Origin: Bacteroidales bacterium
Lineage (GTDB): Bacteria; Bacteroidota; Bacteroidia; Bacteroidales; UBA932
Assembly (NCBI GenBank): GCA_017548805.1
Contig: JAFYZE010000056.1
Coordinates: 1 to 13,129 of the forward strand
DNA: 13,129 nucleotides
Direction: 5' to 3'
Shown here: positions 1 through 7,443 of the stretch, in pieces
How the letters are laid out: each line of letters opens with the position of its first letter
How positions within the stretch are numbered: the stretch's first letter is position 1
The notes under the pieces: generated by a model
Seen by the model: the letters and a program-made list of their open reading frames with translations, nothing else
What the model was told of the DNA's origin: nothing
Databases searched by the model: none
Program-made: the position numbers and the translations under genes

Positions 1-921
1 AAACGGGTATGCGCTTTTGTTTCAATGGTCCTGCTGCTTGCATGCAGTACCTCCCAGCAAGGATTGAAGAAGAATGCCACGGAGTTGTTCAACCACATTC
101 CGGACGTCGGCAATCTGGAGAAATGCCGTGAATATCTGACGAATGACTTCTACGCTTCGTTAGAGGAGATGGTCTCCTTGCCGGACTTCACGCCGGTACT
201 GCACGAATGGGAGCAATGGTTCACAGCCGCTGACGGCAGCACCATGGCAGACAATGCCTGCGAAGTGAAAGAAGTAAAGCTGACGGACAAGACACATGCC
301 AAGGCAGTCATCCTCGTCCAGCCGACAGACACGGACTATGATGCCGAGGAGCACATCCTTCAGATGGAAAAGGTCGACGGGAAATGGCTGCTGTCAGATT
401 ATGACGACACGAAGCAATCCAGCCTCCGATATATAGACAACTACCGGAAGGAAGAGTCCGTCCGCAACGCTATCAGCGATTATCTGGTCAAGGAGATCGG
501 CGCACAATACAGGCAAGGCGAAGTATGCATTCCCGTCAGCATGATAGTCGCGGCGGAAGAAGACGATGCCACGCACGCCCGTATCTGGGGTGACTTTTGG
601 GTATATTGGTACAATGTATCCGATGATACGCTTAAAACCGTTTCGGGTGGCAACCACTCCGGATGCATGTCACTGTCAAAGCATGGAGAGACACTCGCAG
701 TCACCGCTTTCGAGCAGACGGAAGACGGAGCTGGCAACGATCCCAGCGCCAGACGCATATTCGGCCGGCATTACGATGTCTATCAGACGATGCACTCTAA
801 CCAAGACGTCCGCGAATCGGCGCGCAAGGAAGCCATCCGTAACTACTGCTCCCGCAACGGACTCGACGTCAAGTATTACCAGGATTTCGGCTGGCCCGCG
901 ACAGCGCTCCAGGACGATTAG
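1..921 (+). CDS. Lipoprotein of unknown function, 5' end cut by window
   Basis: The frame is open from base 1. Its first eight codons (KRVCAFVS) run straight into MVLLLACSTS, which together look like the n-region, hydrophobic core and LLAC lipobox of a lipoprotein signal peptide (lipidated Cys at bases 43-45). The true start is therefore probably a few codons left of the window, and the ATG at base 25 is internal to the signal. The remainder (about 290 residues) has two parts. The first, to about residue 130, ends in a VDGKWLLSDYD pattern like those seen in small NTF2-like secreted domains. The second is Trp/Tyr-rich (DFWVYWYNV) and ends in a helical DVRESARKEAIRNYC stretch. I do not recognise the family. 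It converges on the minus-strand operon, with stops 9 bases apart. Lipid anchoring is well supported; function is unknown. Confidence 0.8.
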   Translation, partial: KRVCAFVSMVLLLACSTSQQGLKKNATELFNHIPDVGNLEKCREYLTNDFYASLEEMVSLPDFTPVLHEWEQWFTAADGSTMADNACEVKEVKLTDKTHAKAVILVQPTDTDYDAEEHILQMEKVDGKWLLSDYDDTKQSSLRYIDNYRKEESVRNAISDYLVKEIGAQYRQGEVCIPVSMIVAAEEDDATHARIWGDFWVYWYNVSDDTLKTVSGGNHSGCMSLSKHGETLAVTAFEQTEDGAGNDPSARRIFGRHYDVYQTMHSNQDVRESARKEAIRNYCSRNGLDVKYYQDFGWPATALQDD

Positions 922-930
922 CCGTAATGA

Positions 931-1767
931 TTACTCCGCCAAGGCGGCGCTGATGTTGCGGTAGGAAGCCTCGCAATCTTCGAGCATAGTGCGAGTACCA
1001 TACTCCTCAAAGGTGTACCAGCCCTTATACCCACTGTCCACAAGCTTGTGGATGATATCCACTATGGGAATGCATCCGGTCCCGACCGCGACGCATCTCA
1101 TGTCCGTAGGCGATGTCCTATCCTTCAGATGGACATGCCCGATCTTGGAACGGAAATGCTCGTACTGTTCCATGGCATCCTGCCCGGCAAACTGGAAGTT
1201 GCCGGTGTCAAACACCAGACCCAGGTCACTGGAAACGGTAAACAGGGTATCGATCAATTTTGCGTTGTAGCAGAGGGAGCGGCTGTTGTCAAAGTCCTCG
1301 ACCATGATGCTGTATCCCTGGTCTGCCACCCTCTTTGCGAAAGCGGAGATGCGCTGCCTCGCAGCATCCCTCTCCCCTTTTGACAGTCCCCCTTCGGGCA
1401 TCAGTCCCGTGATCAGCAGGAGCTTGTCGAATCCCCGCTCCTCCATGAATGCGAGGGTCCTGTCCTCCATCTGCTTTGTGTCTTCCCGGGAGTAGTTGAT
1501 CTCCGAAATGGCGCAGGCATGGGCGAAGCCGAGACTGTCCAGCGTCTCGATCTCCTCGGGCTTCTGGGTCACCCTGATGTCAGCACCCGTATATCCGAAC
1601 TCCCGGACACGGGTCGCAGCTTCCGCAAAGGAAATACTCTCCTGACGGGCAATTGTCTCGATGTGGTCGCAAAAGATGGAGATCTTAGGCTGTGGGTCTG
1701 TACGCTGTCCGCAGGAAACAGCAGCAAGGCACAGGAGCGCCGGGATGAAAGATGATAACCGTTTCAT
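931..1767 (-). CDS. Lipoprotein xylose-isomerase-like TIM barrel (sugar isomerase/epimerase superfamily)
   Basis: This 278-residue protein begins with a lipoprotein signal, MKRLSSFIPALLCLAAVSC, with an AVSC lipobox and lipidated Cys19. The rest fits the AP endonuclease 2 / xylose-isomerase-like TIM-barrel superfamily. The usual metal and catalytic positions are visible: E157 (MVEDFD), D187 (VFDTGNF), H211 and H213 with K215 (HVHLKD), and E254/E255 (TFEEYGT). Family members isomerise, epimerise or eliminate on sugars and polyols using a divalent metal. Because the protein is exported and lipid-anchored, cytoplasmic sugar phosphates are unlikely substrates; a free or oxidised (keto) sugar in the periplasm is more plausible, by inference. 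It is the last gene of the operon, 25 AT-rich bases after the methyltransferase stop. Fold is confident; reaction unknown. Confidence 0.88.
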   Translation of the reverse strand: MKRLSSFIPALLCLAAVSCGQRTDPQPKISIFCDHIETIARQESISFAEAATRVREFGYTGADIRVTQKPEEIETLDSLGFAHACAISEINYSREDTKQMEDRTLAFMEERGFDKLLLITGLMPEGGLSKGERDAARQRISAFAKRVADQGYSIMVEDFDNSRSLCYNAKLIDTLFTVSSDLGLVFDTGNFQFAGQDAMEQYEHFRSKIGHVHLKDRTSPTDMRCVAVGTGCIPIVDIIHKLVDSGYKGWYTFEEYGTRTMLEDCEASYRNISAALAE

Positions 1768-1792
1768 AGTCGTTGTATTATTTATTTGATTT

Positions 1793-2572
1793 TCAGCGTG
1801 TTATATACCAGCAGCTGGTTGAGAAGAAGTCCCTCAGATAAGGGATACGGTCCAGGCCAAGGCGCAGGCGCAGCGGCCTGAGGCCGAACTTGGCCTTGTA
1901 GTGCGGATTGACGAACCATAGCCTGCGGTCCAGGATGCTGCATCCTTCCGCCTTGCATATCCTTTCAAAGGCCTCGGCCGTCATCTTGCACCGTCGTATT
2001 TCCAACAACTCGTTAATCTGCCCCTGAAGCTCATTGAACAGCTTCAGCAATCCCCTGTAAAGGGGAATGGGCAGAAGGTGTATCCACGGCAAGGCATGAA
2101 GCACCTTGTTCCGGCATATCTGCTGATGCCCTCCGAAAGGCATGTACCATGCCGGGAATGCTATGAAAGCGATCCCTCCCGGCGCAAGGGACTCTTTTAT
2201 TAGCCGGATGAAACCGGCCTTGTCTTCCTGGCCTATATGTTCGATGACATCATGCACCAGGACCAGGTCAAACATCCTCTCAGGAGCGGGAATGTCGAAT
2301 ATGTTCGCGCTGGTGAATGTCCCGTCCGCTCCATAATCAAGGAAGAACCTGCGGGCATTCTCTATCTTGCTCCCGGCCAGGTCCACTCCGGTCACCTCGC
2401 ATCCGGCCTGCGCAAAGGGCAGCAGGTTGCCGCCCTCTCCGCATCCGATTTCCAATACCCGGGTACCCGGGCCGACACTGATGAATTTGCGGACATAGTC
2501 GATATAGAAGCTGCGGGAAGTCTCCGCAAGCTCGTCGAAATAACGCTTCCTGTCCTGATATCTGCTTTCCAT
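1793..2572 (-). CDS. Class I SAM-dependent methyltransferase
   Basis: This 259-residue protein has no signal peptide, so it should be cytoplasmic. The Rossmann methyltransferase signatures are in order: motif I LEIGCGEGG (residues 40-48), the acidic post-I residue in TGVDLAG (61-67, D64), the motif following FDLVLVHDVIEHIG (101-114), and PGG (131-133). About 110 residues follow the core, with a basic, Pro/Leu-rich stretch and an aromatic C-terminus (STSCWYITR), probably the acceptor-specific part. The HDVIEHI pattern is typical of UbiG/Methyltransf_11-like small-molecule or glycan methyltransferases, but the acceptor cannot be read from sequence. Its ATG overlaps the GH127 stop in a TAATG junction, so the two are probably translationally coupled. 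A cytoplasmic methyltransferase between exported glycosidases and a lipoprotein is an unusual neighbour. Confidence 0.9.
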   Translation of the reverse strand: MESRYQDRKRYFDELAETSRSFYIDYVRKFISVGPGTRVLEIGCGEGGNLLPFAQAGCEVTGVDLAGSKIENARRFFLDYGADGTFTSANIFDIPAPERMFDLVLVHDVIEHIGQEDKAGFIRLIKESLAPGGIAFIAFPAWYMPFGGHQQICRNKVLHALPWIHLLPIPLYRGLLKLFNELQGQINELLEIRRCKMTAEAFERICKAEGCSILDRRLWFVNPHYKAKFGLRPLRLRLGLDRIPYLRDFFSTSCWYITR

Positions 2573-2574
2573 TA
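2570..2574 (-). promoter_or_regulatory. TAATG stop/start overlap coupling GH127 and methyltransferase
   Basis: Read on the minus strand, the five bases TAATG contain the GH127 stop TAA (2574-2572) and the methyltransferase start ATG (2572-2570), sharing one base. Such overlaps usually mean termination-reinitiation coupling and support this methyltransferase start. Confidence 0.8.
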
Positions 2575-4491
2575 CTCTTCCTGCCTGATCCAGACAGCCA
2601 TGTCACCGGAGCCGCGATGGTTCCACGCATAATAAGGTATCATGGTCAGTCCGCTCTCACCTACCTTGATTTCGTCGATTCCATAAAGTTTGTCGGGCAT
2701 GTGCCTGCACTCAAGGGCAGGATCCTTCTCAAGAACGATTTCCCTCACGTTGAGACCCTCGTTGTCCGGCCATTCGGCGCAATACACGATGGGGCCCTTC
2801 TCGACCGCTATACGGCCTTCGTCGTCCTTGACCGCAGGATTGGCCTTCACGATCCTGGGGGCGATATCCATCACGATCTCCACCTTGTCCCCTTTCTGCC
2901 ACTTGCGATCGATGCAGAAATAACCGTCCTGAAGCTCACCTTCCATCTCCTCGCCGTTCAGGAGTACCTTATAGCCGGGCATGATACCGTCAGCATAGCT
3001 GTAAAGGTCCGAAGGGACGACCTCATTCCTGACCCATCCCGGAATGCGGAGTCTCAGGCCGAAGCCCTTGCGCGGAGCTTCATCGATGGTGATGGAGACA
3101 TCTCCGTTCCAGGGATAACCGCTCTGAGTGGTCAATTTAATGTTGCCGTTCTTCACCTTTTCCGTCAACCTGTTAGACATGTATAGGTTCACGTACAGGT
3201 CATTATCCTTGATGGCATAGATGTAACCGGCGACGGAAGGTATGAACCTGGCGATGTTCGAGGGACAGCATGCGCATCCGAACCATGGCTGGCGCTGGTG
3301 CCGGCCGTCCGATTCGAGCGGATTGGGATAGAAGAACGAACCGCCGTCAAGCGACACTCCCGAAAGAACGCCGTTGTAAAGGCTTCTCTCAAGCACGTCG
3401 CAATACTTCGATTCTCCATGCAGCAGGAACATCCTGTGGTTGGTGTAGACATTGCCGACGGCAGCACAGGTCTCGCAATACGAGGTGAGGTTGGGAAGCT
3501 CGTAGTCGTCGCCGAAGGCCTCTCCGCTGCTGCGGGCGCCAACTCCTCCGGTCAGGTAGAGCTTCTTCTCCACCATATTGTCCCATATCCTGTCAATGAC
3601 GCCGATATACTCCTGATTCCCGGTAAGAGCAGCGATGTCAGCTATGCCGGAATACATGTACTCGGCACGCACAGCATGTCCCACGGCCTCGGTCTGCTCG
3701 AGGACCGGAACATGCGACTGGCGATAGGCGTCCATGCCCTTCTCGCCCCTGCCGCGCATGTCAAGGAAGAACTTCGCCTCGTCAAGGTATTTCTTGTCCC
3801 CTGTGACGGTATAGAGCTTGGCAAGTGCCATCTCGGCGATCTGATGGCCGGGGACTTTGACCTGCTGGTCCTCCCCCGGACCGATCTCCCTGCACACGCA
3901 GTCCGCATATTTGATGGCGATGTCAAGGAAATTGCGCTTGCCGGTCGCCCGGTAATGGGCGATGGCCCCCTCCACCATGTGGCCGAGGTCGTACAGCTCG
4001 TGACTGTCCTCGATCTGAGCCCAACGCTCCTTGCCGGACCACCTGTGGGGACGCTCCGGGTTACGGGTCCTTGCGGTATAAAGGTAGCCGTCAGGCTCCT
4101 GGGCCGCAGCGACTATCACCAGGACGCTGTCGATATACGCGTCCAGGCGCGGATCGGGGTATGTCTGCATGAGATACGATGCTCCTTCGATGGTCTTGTA
4201 CACGTCCGTGTCATCAAAAGGCAGCCCTCCGACGACGAATCCGAGATTCTCCGAAGACTGGAGCTGCTGCGCCGCCTCTTCGAAGTTGCGGTATCTTCCG
4301 GTCTCCTCGCACTTGCTGAATGCGAGCGGTATCGTGACCTCGCGTGAGGCCTTGAGCCTCTGGCCCCAAAAAGAGTCAGTCACTTCCACTGACGTGAAAG
4401 GAACGGGGCGGAAAGGATAGTCGTTGGCCTGCTTATCCTTGCACGACACCATCAGGAGCAAGGCCAGGAACAACAAAGGTAAGTTCTTCAT
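2572..4491 (-). CDS. GH127 beta-L-arabinofuranosidase (DUF1680 family), lipoprotein
   Basis: This is a 639-residue exported glycosidase. The signal MKNLPLLFLALLLMVSC predicts lipidation at Cys17, and the following KDK is mildly like a Bacteroidetes surface-export signal. The body matches GH127, which removes beta-L-arabinofuranose with a zinc-bound cysteine nucleophile. Candidate active-site residues are visible: E324 (GEAFG), E340 and C342 (YCETCAAVGN), and C408-C409 (GCACCPSN). The 16-residue spacing E324-E340-x-C342 equals that of E322-E338-x-C340 in Bifidobacterium longum HypBA1. By that alignment E324 is the acid/base, E340/C342/C408/C409 hold zinc and C408 is the nucleophile. The C-terminal NHRGSGDMAVWI is also typical. 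Some GH127 enzymes act on other sugars, such as aceric acid in RG-II, so substrate is less certain than family. It is the third gene of the operon, 10 bases after GH27. Confidence 0.93.
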   Translation of the reverse strand: MKNLPLLFLALLLMVSCKDKQANDYPFRPVPFTSVEVTDSFWGQRLKASREVTIPLAFSKCEETGRYRNFEEAAQQLQSSENLGFVVGGLPFDDTDVYKTIEGASYLMQTYPDPRLDAYIDSVLVIVAAAQEPDGYLYTARTRNPERPHRWSGKERWAQIEDSHELYDLGHMVEGAIAHYRATGKRNFLDIAIKYADCVCREIGPGEDQQVKVPGHQIAEMALAKLYTVTGDKKYLDEAKFFLDMRGRGEKGMDAYRQSHVPVLEQTEAVGHAVRAEYMYSGIADIAALTGNQEYIGVIDRIWDNMVEKKLYLTGGVGARSSGEAFGDDYELPNLTSYCETCAAVGNVYTNHRMFLLHGESKYCDVLERSLYNGVLSGVSLDGGSFFYPNPLESDGRHQRQPWFGCACCPSNIARFIPSVAGYIYAIKDNDLYVNLYMSNRLTEKVKNGNIKLTTQSGYPWNGDVSITIDEAPRKGFGLRLRIPGWVRNEVVPSDLYSYADGIMPGYKVLLNGEEMEGELQDGYFCIDRKWQKGDKVEIVMDIAPRIVKANPAVKDDEGRIAVEKGPIVYCAEWPDNEGLNVREIVLEKDPALECRHMPDKLYGIDEIKVGESGLTMIPYYAWNHRGSGDMAVWIRQEE

Positions 4492-4501
4492 ATCAAATCA
4501 G

Positions 4502-5827
4502 TTATTTTTCAGCAATGAGTCTGTATGCCACGACATCATGGGGCTTGACGGTCGCGTTGAGACTGTTGACGACAAGCTGTCCCCTCTGCTTGCCCTTACC
4601 CTTGACAAGTGTCGGGACCTGCTTGGCATCGGGGTTCCAAATGTCCTTGACCATGTAGTTCACCGAATCGAAGGAGGTACTCCGGCCGCTGAGTTCGTCC
4701 GTAACCTCCAGCTCCGACCAGTCAAAGACGAGGTTCGCATCTTCCTCGCCGATATTCATCACGCAGAAGGCCCAGTCCCCGTCCGCGAGCGGCTTGAACC
4801 AATACTGGAGATTGTTCTCGTTCCTGAAGCGCAGTCCCTGGACTCCGAGGGGATCCTGGTCCACGGCTATCATGTCCTTGTTCTTGATGATGGCAAGGGT
4901 CTCGGGGGTGATCTTGGTGAGGTCGTTGCCGAGGATGAGAGGAGCGGCCATCATGCACCACATGGTGAAATGAGCCCTGTCCTCGCTTTCGGTCATGTCG
5001 TAGAACACGCCGTCCACGGTCGAGCTGTTGCCCACTTCGAGCATGTCGGGGTCGTTCCAATGACCGGGTCCCGCATACTTGCGGAGAGGCTCGTTCTGGT
5101 CGATGATCTCGATGACACTCTGAGGCTTCCACTTCCTGCGGCCGTTCTCGTCATAAGTGACAGGGACCGGCAGGAATGCGGGGCCGATGTCGCCAGTGGT
5201 GCGCCATGAGTGTCCGACATCCGCAGCCCATTCCCAGGGCTTGTTGCTGCCCCACTCGCACATGCTGAAGAAGATGGGTCTTCCGGCCTTGCCCAAGGCA
5301 TTGCGCATGAGCGTATAAGCTCCCTTCGGGTTCACGTCCGTAGTGAAGCACCAGTCGTATTTCAGGTAATCGACACCCCATGCGGCGTATGTGATGGCAT
5401 CCTGGTACTCATGACCAAGACTGCCGGAATAGCACGCACAGGTGAAGTTTCCGGCATCGCTGTATATGCCGAGCTTGAGTCCTTTCCCATGCAGATAGTC
5501 GGCAAGAGCCTTCATGCCTGAGGGGAACTTTTCGAGGTCTTCGTGGATGAATCCGTTCTCGTCGCGCTCCCCGTGCCATCCGTCATCGAGGTTGAGATAC
5601 ACATATCCCGCATCAACCAGGCCGAGATCGACCATGGCGTCAGCAGTGGCCTTTATCAACTCCTCGTTGATCTCGGTCATGAAACAATTCCAGGAACTCC
5701 AGCCCATCTGGGGAGTATCGGCTACGCCTTCCCACTTGGGAAGGTTGGCGTTTGGACGCGGCCGCTGCGCGCTGGCTTGGACGGCAAACAGGACGGCTAA
5801 AGCCGCTAAAAAGATTCTTGCTTTCAT
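4502..5827 (-). CDS. GH27 alpha-galactosidase, secreted
   Basis: The chosen start gives 441 residues and a clean signal peptide, MKARIFLAALAVLFAVQASAQ, probably cut after ASA. An in-frame ATG at 5860 would overlap the GH43 gene and place eleven polar residues before the signal, so it is rejected. GH27 landmarks, numbered from this start: TPQMGWSSWNCF near residue 38, LDDGW at 80-84, nucleophile D158 in YLKYDWC, CEWG at 190-193, acid/base D213 in RTTGDI, and WNDPDML at 257-263. A beta-sandwich-like C-terminus follows. The Glu-Trp after Cys190 favours alpha-galactosidase over alpha-N-acetylgalactosaminidase, and the double Asp of LDDGW argues against the beta-L-arabinopyranosidase variant. It should hydrolyse terminal alpha-galactose outside the cytoplasm. 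It is the second gene of the operon, four bases after the GH43 stop. Confidence 0.94.
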   Translation of the reverse strand: MKARIFLAALAVLFAVQASAQRPRPNANLPKWEGVADTPQMGWSSWNCFMTEINEELIKATADAMVDLGLVDAGYVYLNLDDGWHGERDENGFIHEDLEKFPSGMKALADYLHGKGLKLGIYSDAGNFTCACYSGSLGHEYQDAITYAAWGVDYLKYDWCFTTDVNPKGAYTLMRNALGKAGRPIFFSMCEWGSNKPWEWAADVGHSWRTTGDIGPAFLPVPVTYDENGRRKWKPQSVIEIIDQNEPLRKYAGPGHWNDPDMLEVGNSSTVDGVFYDMTESEDRAHFTMWCMMAAPLILGNDLTKITPETLAIIKNKDMIAVDQDPLGVQGLRFRNENNLQYWFKPLADGDWAFCVMNIGEEDANLVFDWSELEVTDELSGRSTSFDSVNYMVKDIWNPDAKQVPTLVKGKGKQRGQLVVNSLNATVKPHDVVAYRLIAEK

Positions 5828-5831
5828 ATTT

Positions 5832-7355
5832 CTATCGGTTTCCGGTGGCTTCACCGTCAAGAGGAAGATTGGAGAATGTAGGAGTGGCTACGGCCGCGGC
5901 ATCCCATCCGTCGGGATATCCGAAGACCGTGAAATCGATGATGCCGAGAGGAGCGTTCTTGGGCCACTCGGTCACGGTAAGTCTCACGAAACGGCAGTTG
6001 ACGGGCTTGAACACCTCGTAAACCGTATCTTTGGAGTCCTTGTTGCCGGTCTTGTCCAGGACGGTCTGGAATTTCTCGCCGTCCTGCGAGACCTCCAGTT
6101 TGTATTTATAAACCGGGAGGGTCTGGGCTGCGCCGAATCCCCTCCTTCCGCCGCCGCTGAACATCACGCGCATGGCATCTACCGTGAAATGCTGCACGAC
6201 GTCGAAACGTGTCGCCGGGGAAAGCTCGACGGTGATGGACGGCTGGGGATCATCAGTCTCGGGCATCCACACCGTGCCGCTGTAGTTGTCTACGGCGAAC
6301 GCGGCCGGGAAGCCGTTCTGCTGGGACGAGAACTTGGACAGGGAGTTCATCGCATTCATCTTGTTGATAGTAACGGGGATGGATGCAGGCACGTCTTTTT
6401 TCGCCACAGTGCCCGGAGCGGGCTGCGGAGTATCTGTGACCGTGCAGTACATGAGGCCGTCGGAATCAAATTCGATCTTGTCCATGCCAATGCGGCGTCC
6501 CCCCGGAGGATTGGATAGAACGATGGTATAGAACTGCCACCACTCATCCTTGTCCTTGAGCTTGACGATGGATCCGTGCGCGGTACCCGTGACGAGACCC
6601 TCGGTCTTCCTGAGAAGAGGGTTGTTGGGGGCATAGGTGTAAGGCCCGAGCGGAGAAGTCGCGGTATAATATCCCTCAGCATAGGTCTTCCACTGGGTGC
6701 CGGAGGCAGAATACTCGAGATAATAGATGCCGTTGCGCTTAATAACCCACGGGCCCTCGATCCAGGCCACGCCGGGATACTCGTTCATCTCGCCGTAACG
6801 CTCCCAGGCATGCATGGGGTTGAATCCGAAGAGATGTGTAGGCTTGTCCATGAACTCTGTCATGTCGTTCGGATTCAGTTTAACGCCATAGATGCCGCTG
6901 ATGCCGCGTCCGGGCCAGAACAGGTAAGGCTGGTTGTCGTCATCCACGAAAATCTTGGTATCGAAGCCGCCGTTCCATCCGTTCTCTACCGGACCGGTAT
7001 TCTTGAAGAGGCCGAGGTCGGTGTAAGGCCCCAGCGGATTGTCGGCCACATAGACATGGTCGGTATTGCCCGTCAGATAGAACTTGCCGTTGAACTTGGC
7101 GAGGTCAGGCGCAACGGGAATGTGCTCCACTGCGTGGAACTCCCAGTTGAGCAGATCGTCGGACACCCACATGCCGCCGCCTGAGCAGCACATGTAATAC
7201 TTTCCGCCCTCCTCAAGGACGGTGACATCGCCTCCGGCATTGCCTCCCTGCCCTACAGGCATAGGGAGAGGATTGCAGTAGCTTTGTCCACGGGCTGACA
7301 TACAAGCCGCCAAGCCAATTACGATCGAGGCGGTCAGAAAAGACTTCAGTTTCAT
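5832..7355 (-). CDS. GH43 glycosidase (arabinosidase/xylosidase type) with C-terminal discoidin-like domain
   Basis: I place the start at 7355, giving 507 residues beginning MKLKSFLTASIVIGLAAC. The longer frame to 7478 crosses the divergent promoter region and only adds non-signal sequence. Export may use lipidation at Cys18 (LAAC) or cleavage near ARGQ; the sequence does not decide. The GH43 five-blade catalytic part covers about residues 26-310. Candidate residues are base D43 (GGDVTVLEEGGKYYM), pKa modulator D132 (GGFDTKIFVDDD) and acid E200 (WIEGPWVIKRNGIYYL), with the usual HGS at 260-262. Residues about 328-483 resemble an F5/8 type C (discoidin, CBM32-like) domain: AFAVDNYSGTVWMP, YKYKLEVSQDGEKF, CRFVRLTVTEW, IIDFTVFGY. 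The family mostly removes alpha-L-arabinofuranose or beta-xylose; subfamily cannot be assigned here. First gene of the operon. Confidence 0.92.
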   Translation of the reverse strand: MKLKSFLTASIVIGLAACMSARGQSYCNPLPMPVGQGGNAGGDVTVLEEGGKYYMCCSGGGMWVSDDLLNWEFHAVEHIPVAPDLAKFNGKFYLTGNTDHVYVADNPLGPYTDLGLFKNTGPVENGWNGGFDTKIFVDDDNQPYLFWPGRGISGIYGVKLNPNDMTEFMDKPTHLFGFNPMHAWERYGEMNEYPGVAWIEGPWVIKRNGIYYLEYSASGTQWKTYAEGYYTATSPLGPYTYAPNNPLLRKTEGLVTGTAHGSIVKLKDKDEWWQFYTIVLSNPPGGRRIGMDKIEFDSDGLMYCTVTDTPQPAPGTVAKKDVPASIPVTINKMNAMNSLSKFSSQQNGFPAAFAVDNYSGTVWMPETDDPQPSITVELSPATRFDVVQHFTVDAMRVMFSGGGRRGFGAAQTLPVYKYKLEVSQDGEKFQTVLDKTGNKDSKDTVYEVFKPVNCRFVRLTVTEWPKNAPLGIIDFTVFGYPDGWDAAAVATPTFSNLPLDGEATGNR

Positions 7356-7443
7356 GTTAAAGGTCTGTGATTGGTTATTGCTGATGCAATATAGAAAATT
7401 CTTTTCATATATTTGTAGTACTAACAAAAAACACTTAACGAAT
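7356..7443. promoter_or_regulatory. Divergent intergenic promoter region
   Basis: These 88 AT-rich bases separate the start of the minus-strand glycosidase operon from the start of the plus-strand phosphatase gene, and must hold promoters for both. A plus-strand -7 element is clear. On the minus strand I find a T-rich TTTTTTG near 7427-7433 and a weak TATATTGC-like element near 7388-7395, but their spacing is too long for a convincing pair. I see no strong inverted repeat or operator for a sugar regulator. Confidence 0.65.
7408..7415 (+). promoter_or_regulatory. Bacteroidetes -7 promoter element for the PAP2 operon
   Basis: TATATTTG matches the Bacteroidetes sigma-ABfr -7 consensus TAnnTTTG exactly. 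It would start transcription about 20 bases before the ATG at 7444. No good TTTG -33 box is found about 20 bases upstream, so the call rests on the -7 element and position. Confidence 0.5.

Noticed and set aside
936..947. CCGCC-AA-GGCGG as a terminator
   Set aside because: It encodes the isomerase C-terminus (Ala-rich), is short, and no T-run follows on either strand.
3298..4347. 349-codon plus-strand reading frame
   Set aside because: Antisense to the GH127 gene, which has full catalytic motifs; no domain or signal peptide of its own.
4424..5209. 261-codon plus-strand reading frame
   Set aside because: Antisense to GH27; no motif or plausible start region.
5828..5860. Earlier ATG for the GH27 gene at 5860
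   Set aside because: It would overlap the GH43 coding end and place polar residues before a standard signal peptide that begins at 5827.
5514..6518. 334-codon plus-strand reading frame
   Set aside because: It runs antisense across the GH27/GH43 junction, with no recognisable domain; both minus-strand genes are intact.
7354..7443. Earlier ATG for the PAP2 gene at 7354
   Set aside because: It would cover the whole divergent promoter region, including the -7 element, and precede a normal signal peptide at 7444.
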